This document shows positions 7,261 to 11,481 of a DNA stretch of 11,481 bases, piece after piece. The DNA is taken from NCBI GenBank assembly GCA_019313725.1, contig JAFDAT010000069.1:1-11481 (forward strand), given 5' to 3'. Numbering within the stretch: the first letter of the stretch is position 1; every line of letters begins with the position of its first letter. Made by a program: the position numbers and the translations under genes. Under the pieces are notes generated by a model. It searched no databases and was not told the origin of the DNA. It was given only the letters and a program-made list of their open reading frames with translations. Origin of the DNA: Deltaproteobacteria bacterium (GTDB taxonomy: Bacteria; Desulfobacterota; Desulfobacteria; Desulfobacterales; B30-G6).

Positions 7261-8715
7261 CTATTTTGCACGAGCCGAAGCTTCTGCCATTTCACGGATA
7301 CTGCGAATTTTCTTCTGGATTTCATTGGACAAAACCATGGAAGATTCATTATTCAAGATCTCTTCCACTTTTTCTCTGGCCGTCTCCAAAATGCTCTTTT
7401 TTCCCGCTTCTGCCCAACTTTCATAGTTTTGTCTGTCCAACAAATTTGAACACCAGTCTTTTTTAAAATGCCTCAACGTATGGTCGGATTCCAGAAAATG
7501 CCCGTCAGGTCCTACCTCATCGATTACATCGAGCGCAAGGGTATCTGCGTTCACCTCGGTTCCCTGCATGAAACTCCTAATCCACCCAACGAGTTCATCA
7601 CATATCAATAGCAACTGAAGTGACCCTGTTAATCCTGATTCCAGATAGCCCAGATCATGAATTAGATTGGCTCCACTGAGAGCGTCTATCAAAAGACTCA
7701 TACCTGCCTCGGCACCTGCCTGCGCATCCAAGACTTTGGTGTCGCTGCACCCGGCCATTCCGAAGTAAGGAAGACCATAATAGTGAGCCTGAGCAGCGCC
7801 CAAGCCCTTCATGTCAGGGTCTGCATAGGGTACGATTTGTGTGCGCAAATATAGGGTTTGCTGCCAAGCTCCCCAGATAAAAGGTGCGCCTTCCCGCATT
7901 AACTGGGAGAGAACCAAGCCGACCATATGGCCGGCACCTGTTAACGATAGTGCTCCAGCTCGAGTGACGGGGGAGGTAGCCCCTCTCTGGCTATCTGATG
8001 TATACGTTGTGGGAATCCCTTTTTCAGACAAATACAAGAGCTTTTGAAGGGCCTCTTTGTTATGTTTCAGGTCAGAGCTCACGTTAATATAGCAGCCAAC
8101 AAAGGGATGTTGACGTAACTCAATCGGACCGCCGGCCACAGCTTCGGCCATCTCTATACAATCTACGCACCCCTCAAACTCCGGGGTGACAAAAACGATT
8201 GGTTTGCGGGTGTGAGAAAGCATGACCTCCATCTGAAATCGATCCAGCACCGGCCCGGGTACATCCCATGGATGAAACATGGACATCACAAAGTCGATGT
8301 TCGGAAGGGATTCACAGACCTTCATAGCGTCAACAACGTCAGAAATCTGGGTTTTACGCCGTTCACCAGTACGGTGGTCGATAATGTTAAGGCAGTCAGA
8401 GCCTGGTCCGAAAAAGGATTTATTCCCCTCTAAGGGCATGACCCGGTTGCCCTCTCGATCACATAGAACCACACGCTTGGGTACTGTTTTTAGCGCCCAC
8501 TCAACCAAATGCGAAGGGATGCATACCCTGTTACCGTCAAAAACGCGGGCACCCGCCTTCTTCAGCATATCAACGGCTTCCTGTAAATAAAGCCTAACGC
8601 CGGTTCTTTCAAGAATCTCCAGACTGGCGAAGTGGATTTCCTGAAGTTGGTCGTCCGACAGCTGTCTGAATATGGGTGATCCGTATTGACTAAAATTGCT
8701 CATGATACTTTTCAT
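7261..8715 (-). CDS. MttB-family methyltransferase, non-pyrrolysine (Cys at Pyl position)
   Basis: This 484-residue member of the MttB superfamily has no internal amber. Non-Pyl members include enzymes that demethylate glycine betaine, proline betaine or carnitine with transfer to a corrinoid protein. Family features are QLSDDQLQEIHFASLEILE (18-36), FFGPGSDCLNIID (101-113), FHPWDVPGP (147-155), and YYGLPYFGMAGCSDTK (312-327) followed by VLDAQAGAEAGMS and GANLIHDLGYLESGL (348-362). Cys323 (codon TGC) occupies the position that is the amber codon in the downstream paralogue. The stop is TAG, with an in-frame TGA five sense codons later, so pyrrolysine read-through would add only six residues. 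AGGAGG lies 12 nt before ATG 8715; a second Met at residue 5 is possible. A 93-bp gap separates it from mttB 1, so the two are likely co-transcribed. The substrate is unknown. Confidence 0.93.
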   Translation of the reverse strand: MKSIMSNFSQYGSPIFRQLSDDQLQEIHFASLEILERTGVRLYLQEAVDMLKKAGARVFDGNRVCIPSHLVEWALKTVPKRVVLCDREGNRVMPLEGNKSFFGPGSDCLNIIDHRTGERRKTQISDVVDAMKVCESLPNIDFVMSMFHPWDVPGPVLDRFQMEVMLSHTRKPIVFVTPEFEGCVDCIEMAEAVAGGPIELRQHPFVGCYINVSSDLKHNKEALQKLLYLSEKGIPTTYTSDSQRGATSPVTRAGALSLTGAGHMVGLVLSQLMREGAPFIWGAWQQTLYLRTQIVPYADPDMKGLGAAQAHYYGLPYFGMAGCSDTKVLDAQAGAEAGMSLLIDALSGANLIHDLGYLESGLTGSLQLLLICDELVGWIRSFMQGTEVNADTLALDVIDEVGPDGHFLESDHTLRHFKKDWCSNLLDRQNYESWAEAGKKSILETAREKVEEILNNESSMVLSNEIQKKIRSIREMAEASARAK

Positions 8716-8810
8716 TATTTTTTTATTCCTCCTTCAACTCAAAACGATTCTCGTAGTAACTTCCTCCACGACTCATAGGGCGGAAGCTTACTACCACACC
8801 GTTTCAAATA

Positions 8811-8849
8811 TCCTGAGTCTCCACCCGCGGAGCGGATGGAGACTCAGGA
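8811..8849. repeat. Very strong hairpin in the mttB leader
   Basis: TCCTGAGTCTCCA (8811-8823) and TGGAGACTCAGGA (8837-8849) are perfect 13-bp reverse complements. After one mismatch the stem continues with CCGC/GCGG over a GGA loop. It lies about 96 bp upstream of the mttB 2 start. The minus strand has only a weak T stretch after it (TATTTG), so on that strand it is more likely a processing or stabilising structure than an intrinsic terminator. Confidence 0.8.
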
Positions 8850-8850
8850 T

Positions 8851-8875
8851 GCCCCCTATGGGGGGGCGGTTTTTT
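8851..8875 (+). terminator. Intrinsic-terminator-like stem and T6 run, plus strand
   Basis: GCCCCC (8851-8856) pairs with GGGGGC (8862-8867), and TTTTTT follows at 8870-8875. It has terminator form only on the plus strand, yet no plus-strand gene precedes it. CCCTATG (8854-8860) can instead pair with CATAGGG (8774-8780), so two exclusive folds exist. Confidence 0.4.
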
Positions 8876-8925
8876 GGGGTGAGTTCCTTTGGGGCTTTCC
8901 CGAGGAGTTACTTATATCATTTCTC

Positions 8926-8950
8926 ACCGGATCGGTAGAACCTATCCGGG
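8926..8950. repeat. Hairpin CCGGAT/ATCCGG with AGA loop
   Basis: CCGGAT (8927-8932) pairs with ATCCGG (8944-8949). After a mismatch, GGT pairs with ACC over an AGA loop. Confidence 0.55.
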
Positions 8951-8970
8951 TCTGCCACCAGAGGTGGAGA
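8951..8970. repeat. Hairpin CCACC-AGA-GGTGG
   Basis: CCACC (8955-8959) pairs with GGTGG (8963-8967) over AGA. TCT (8951-8953) and AGA (8968-8970) extend the stem past one unpaired base per side. It adjoins the previous hairpin and has the same three-base loop. Confidence 0.5.
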
Positions 8971-9075
8971 GCTTATATCGAAACTAATTTTTCAATAGTA
9001 TTAGGGTGTTGTTTGATCAACAAGTTCAATTTGATCTAAGTGCAACTTTACAGCATTTCAAGATTTAGTCCACCA

Positions 9076-9108
9076 TAGATATCCTGGCCCTCTGGGCCAG
9101 GATATCTA
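9076..9108. repeat. Perfect 15-bp hairpin downstream of the solute-binding gene
   Basis: TAGATATCCTGGCCC (9076-9090) is perfectly complementary to GGGCCAGGATATCTA (9094-9108) with loop TCT. On the minus strand it starts 56 bp after the solute-binding gene stop. No T-run follows on that strand. It may be a 3' stabiliser that protects the upstream mRNA, or a partial terminator that lowers downstream expression. Confidence 0.75.
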
Positions 9109-9164
9109 CTTGGCTGAATACAAGGAGGCCAGTCTCCAAAAATCGAATCGTATATGGTTTTTAA

Positions 9165-10760
9165 TCAAGAATTAAACCACCAGCGCTCCATCATTCGTTC
9201 ACCGTCCATCTCCCAGTTTCCGCCAATTTTCTCTGGATGCCCCAGCTTCTTGCTCGCCCCGATAAGAAGATCCGCAAACATCGGGATCACGCAACCGCTT
9301 TCATCTCGTACGATTTTCTGGCACTCAAAGTACATCTCACGCCGTTTTTCTTGATCAAGTTCTGCACGTGCATCATGCAGAAGTTTATCAAAGCGTTTGT
9401 GGTTGAAATGGGTCTCGTTCCATTTGGCATCGCCAGAGAAACAGGTAGAGAACATCCAGTCTGCTGTAGCACGACCGCTCCAATAGCTTGCGCACCATGG
9501 CTTTTTCAGCCAAACGTTGTTATAGTATCCGTCTCCAGGTTCCTGCACAACCTCGATGTTGATGCCAGCCTTGGCGGCACCTTCTTTGTACAGGACAGCC
9601 GCATCCATAGCACCGTTAAAAGCCCCAGCGGAAGAATGTAGCCTGAAAGTGTGCCCCTCGGCACCCGCTTTTTTTAGATGGTATTTGGCCTTGTCAGGAT
9701 CAAACTTTGTTTGTGGTAGTTCAGAATTATAAAACTGCATTATGGATGCTATGGGATGGTCATTGCCCACCGAGCCGGCGCCACGCAATATTATATCTAC
9801 CATTTGTTCACGGGGGCAGGCGAATTTCAGAGCCAACCTAACGTCGTTGTTGTCATAAGGCTTTACATCGGAATGCATGGGAAAGGTAAAATGCATATAC
9901 CCAGTAGTCTGAAACACATTGATTCCCGGTGATTTTTTCAGCAGATGCAGGGTTCTCGTATCAGGCGAGTTCATGGCGTCGACTTGTCCGGATTTCAAGG
10001 CATTGGTGCGGGAATTGGTGTCGGTAATACCGAGCAATTCCACCTCATCAAAGTGAGCGCGTCCCTCTTTCCAGTAGTTTGGATACCTTTTGACCAGGGC
10101 TCTGACACCTGGCTCATGGCTGACCAGGGTGTAGCCCCCGGTGCCGATACCTTTCTCAAATACGGCACCCTTAGTGCCGGCACATTGAATCGTTAGATGA
10201 TAGTCGCTCATGATGTACGGGAAGTCGGCATTGCCACCATCTAAATGAAACACCACCATAGACTTACCGTCAGCCGTTATGTCCTTGATCGGATCGACAA
10301 TCCCCTGGGCTGCCGAGTTTGACTCTATCCCCCGATGACGATTTATGGAATCAATCACATCCTGGGCATCGAGGGTTTTGCCGTTGTGAAATTCAACACC
10401 CTTGCGAAGCTTGAAATACCAAACCGACGCATCCGACGAGGCTTCCCAACTTTCGGCCAGTTCAGGAATAGCATTACCAGAAGCATCGACTTCTACCAGG
10501 TTATTTCTGAGTGACCAGTTTATAGAAAGCGGCAGTGTATCAGCGATAAGACCAGGATCCAGAGAGTCGGTTGTCGATCCACCGGTAAGGCCCATTCTGA
10601 GGCGTCCTCCTTTTTTAGGTGTTGATGCCCTGGCCGGTGTGCTGAGTAAGGCCGGAGATAATGCGGCGGTCATACCCAAGGCCGCTGCACGAGATAGAAA
10701 TTCACGACGTGATAATTGACCGATACTAAACAGTTTTTCGAGTATTTTCAGATCGTTCAT
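9165..10760 (-). CDS. ABC transporter substrate-binding protein, family 5 (peptide/nickel type), Tat-exported
   Basis: This 531-residue protein is an extracytoplasmic binding protein of the DppA/OppA-type family 5. The N-terminus has a twin-arginine motif SRREFLSRAA (17-26), a hydrophobic stretch and a probable cleavage site after TPARA (41-45), so it should be folded before export to the periplasm. Typical family 5 text includes TTDSLDPGLIADTLP, ELAESWEASSDASVWYFKLRKGVEFHNGKTLDAQDVIDS-type sequence near 100-140, and YNNVWLKKP in the C-terminal lobe. Length fits the family. GGAG lies about 6 nt before ATG 10760. The stop is TGA. No permease or ATPase gene is present, so it either uses a transporter encoded elsewhere or these genes lie outside the window. 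Its place upstream of two mttB genes suggests a methylated amine or betaine ligand, which is inference. Confidence 0.93.
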   Translation of the reverse strand: MNDLKILEKLFSIGQLSRREFLSRAAALGMTAALSPALLSTPARASTPKKGGRLRMGLTGGSTTDSLDPGLIADTLPLSINWSLRNNLVEVDASGNAIPELAESWEASSDASVWYFKLRKGVEFHNGKTLDAQDVIDSINRHRGIESNSAAQGIVDPIKDITADGKSMVVFHLDGGNADFPYIMSDYHLTIQCAGTKGAVFEKGIGTGGYTLVSHEPGVRALVKRYPNYWKEGRAHFDEVELLGITDTNSRTNALKSGQVDAMNSPDTRTLHLLKKSPGINVFQTTGYMHFTFPMHSDVKPYDNNDVRLALKFACPREQMVDIILRGAGSVGNDHPIASIMQFYNSELPQTKFDPDKAKYHLKKAGAEGHTFRLHSSAGAFNGAMDAAVLYKEGAAKAGINIEVVQEPGDGYYNNVWLKKPWCASYWSGRATADWMFSTCFSGDAKWNETHFNHKRFDKLLHDARAELDQEKRREMYFECQKIVRDESGCVIPMFADLLIGASKKLGHPEKIGGNWEMDGERMMERWWFNS

Positions 10761-10795
10761 ACTAATCTCCTTTCTTTTTATTGATTAACTTTCTT

Positions 10796-10820
10796 TGCAT
10801 TCAAACTTTTTTTGAATGCA
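10796..10820. promoter_or_regulatory. Perfect palindrome TGCATTCAAA-N5-TTTGAATGCA upstream of the solute-binding gene
   Basis: Ten-bp arms (10796-10805 and 10811-10820) flank CTTTT. It sits 36 bp upstream of the solute-binding gene ATG, overlapping where a promoter for that gene would be. IclR proteins and many other dimeric regulators bind such sites, so an operator is plausible. The alternative is a terminator hairpin for the remnant upstream, but no T-run follows on the minus strand. Confidence 0.45.
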
Positions 10821-10836
10821 GTGTACATTGCCTGTA

Positions 10837-11194
10837 TTAATTAAAGCGTTTTAGTCTAAATCTTGCAGGATAGCCGACCGGTGTTTCATCATAGGCATAA
10901 CCTTTTCGCCATTGATCGGAAAGATGCCAGATCATTTTTACATCAGCACCGATCATTTCAAACTGATATCGACGAGTGAGATCGGCATGCCAGTCGAGTA
11001 TCCGATCCTTTTCCAGTCCGGATGGACATAGCTCTTTGCAATCCTCAACCCCGGTAAAGCGATGGCTCGCCCAACATGCAAATAAACAACAGCATACGGC
11101 TCAACATCTCTCCTCGCCTATGAAGATCAATAGCAGTGGTAGAGTGCTCCCAAATTTTGCCTTGACCGAATGTGCAATGTATAAGTGGTACCAT
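10837..11194 (-). pseudogene. Frameshifted remnant of an unrecognised gene
   Basis: Two overlapping minus-strand frames look like one broken protein. The first runs from ATG 11194 (MVPLIHCTFGQGKIWEHS) to a TGA at 11045, with HRRGEMLSRMLLFICMLGEP near its end. The second, open from 11100 to TAA 10837, carries VEDCKELCPSGLEKDRILDW, then WHLSDQWRKGYAYDETPVGY and ends RFRLKRFN. Removing one base near 11052-11056 (CCGGGG on the minus strand) would join them into roughly 115 residues with steady protein-like composition. There is no ribosome site before ATG 11194, so the 5' end is probably lost too. I do not recognise the family. A sequencing error is possible at the frameshift. It sits directly upstream of the solute-binding gene in the same direction. 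Confidence 0.55.
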
Positions 11195-11454
11195 TCAAAA
11201 TTGTCACGCATAGAGGGACTATGTAAATAATAGTGAGCTGTTAATTATTAATATATAAACCCCTCAATTGTGTTAAGATTTTTTTCAAAAATACAATTTA
11301 TATTCGACACGCTGGGTCCGGCATGCTCCGGTGATGGTTTTTTAATCATCACAGACCGAATCTTGCATTCATCGACCCTTCCGTGATATTCTGAAAATGA
11401 CCAAATGGTGTCAGTAATATTGTCTATAATTCCATTATGAATTTAGGGGTAAGG
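11195..11454. other. AT-rich spacer before the right-hand plus-strand gene
   Basis: No gene is seen. It contains an inverted repeat GTGATG (11331-11336) / CATCAC (11347-11352) around a T-rich 10-nt centre, about 100 bp before the start at 11455, which might be an operator, and a -10-like box at 11425-11430. Confidence 0.5.
11425..11430 (+). promoter_or_regulatory. TATAAT -10 box for the right-hand gene
   Basis: A perfect TATAAT lies 24 bp before ATG 11455. No good -35 is found at 16-18 bp spacing, so the promoter may be activator-dependent or the match may be chance. Confidence 0.35.
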
Positions 11455-11481
11455 ATGACTCAACCTGTGCACATCGCCATC
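11455..11481 (+). CDS. Start of an unidentified gene (5' fragment)
   Basis: Only nine codons (MTQPVHIAI) lie in the window. AGGGG at 11445-11449 is well placed (5 nt) before ATG 11455. An in-frame ATG at 11437 has no ribosome site. The hydrophobic run after MTQPV could be the first strand of a Rossmann-type nucleotide-binding fold, but the fragment is too short to name. Confidence 0.5.

Larger units (their letters stand above)
8716..9164. other. Hairpin-rich spacer between the solute-binding gene and mttB paralogue 2
   Basis: There is no credible gene in these 449 bp. At least four strong hairpins lie at 8811-8849, 8926-8950, 8951-8970 and 9076-9108, and a G/C stem with a T-run on the plus strand lies at 8851-8875. 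A small inverted repeat TTGTT-N5-AACAA lies at 9009-9023. The spacer sits inside the presumed operon and may set the relative expression of the solute-binding protein and the methyltransferases. Confidence 0.7.

Noticed and set aside
8716..9164. Hairpin region as a tRNA-Pyl or other tRNA gene
   Set aside because: No cloverleaf could be drawn: there is no acceptor stem paired across 70-75 nt, no anticodon arm with CTA, and no T-loop sequence.
11101..11103. In-frame TGA between RC and AVCCC as a selenocysteine codon
   Set aside because: The upstream and downstream parts in this frame do not read as one protein. A frameshift joining a different upstream frame explains the region better, and no SECIS-like loop was recognised.

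Overview
The window looks like accessory chromosome from an anaerobic, methylamine- or betaine-using bacterium. A sulfate-reducing deltaproteobacterium (Desulfobacterales) is my best guess. The reasons are an MttB-family methyltransferase gene read through an in-frame amber codon (pyrrolysine), a second MttB paralogue, a Tat-exported family-5 solute-binding protein, and a GTTCGATGTTGGAC tandem repeat I associate with that group. The taxonomic call is inference; no rRNA or other marker is present.

Layout, left to right. Positions 13-58 hold the tandem repeat. 119-1165 (+) is an XdhC/CoxI-type molybdenum hydroxylase maturation factor. 1166-2479 has no long gene: a duplicated 40-bp segment leads into a roughly 135-bp imperfect palindrome (1237-1431), followed by a possible small Cys-containing protein (1606-1803) and a group II intron without a reverse transcriptase ORF (about 1845-2457, + strand). 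The intron's domain V carries disabling-looking changes.

From 2480 to 11194 everything is on the minus strand. Transcription order is: a frameshifted gene remnant (11194-10837), a solute-binding protein (10760-9165), a hairpin-rich 449-bp spacer, mttB paralogue 2 with Cys at the pyrrolysine position (8715-7261), mttB paralogue 1 with an in-frame TAG (7167-5689), a 304-bp gap with a candidate promoter, an IclR regulator (5384-4560), a PanB-like protein overlapping it by ATGA (4563-3937), a 283-bp spacer (3936-3654 including leader) with protein-like debris, and a class I/II aminotransferase (3661-2480). The last 27 bases start a plus-strand gene.

Proposed joint role (inference): uptake of a methylated amine or quaternary amine by the solute-binding protein, demethylation by the two MttB paralogues to a corrinoid protein encoded elsewhere, control by the IclR regulator, and handling of the carbon skeleton by the aminotransferase. 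No corrinoid protein, corrinoid activase, transporter permease/ATPase or pyl gene lies in the window. The most notable features are the Pyl/Cys pair of MttB genes side by side and a PanB homologue that lacks two of three metal ligands and its C-terminus.
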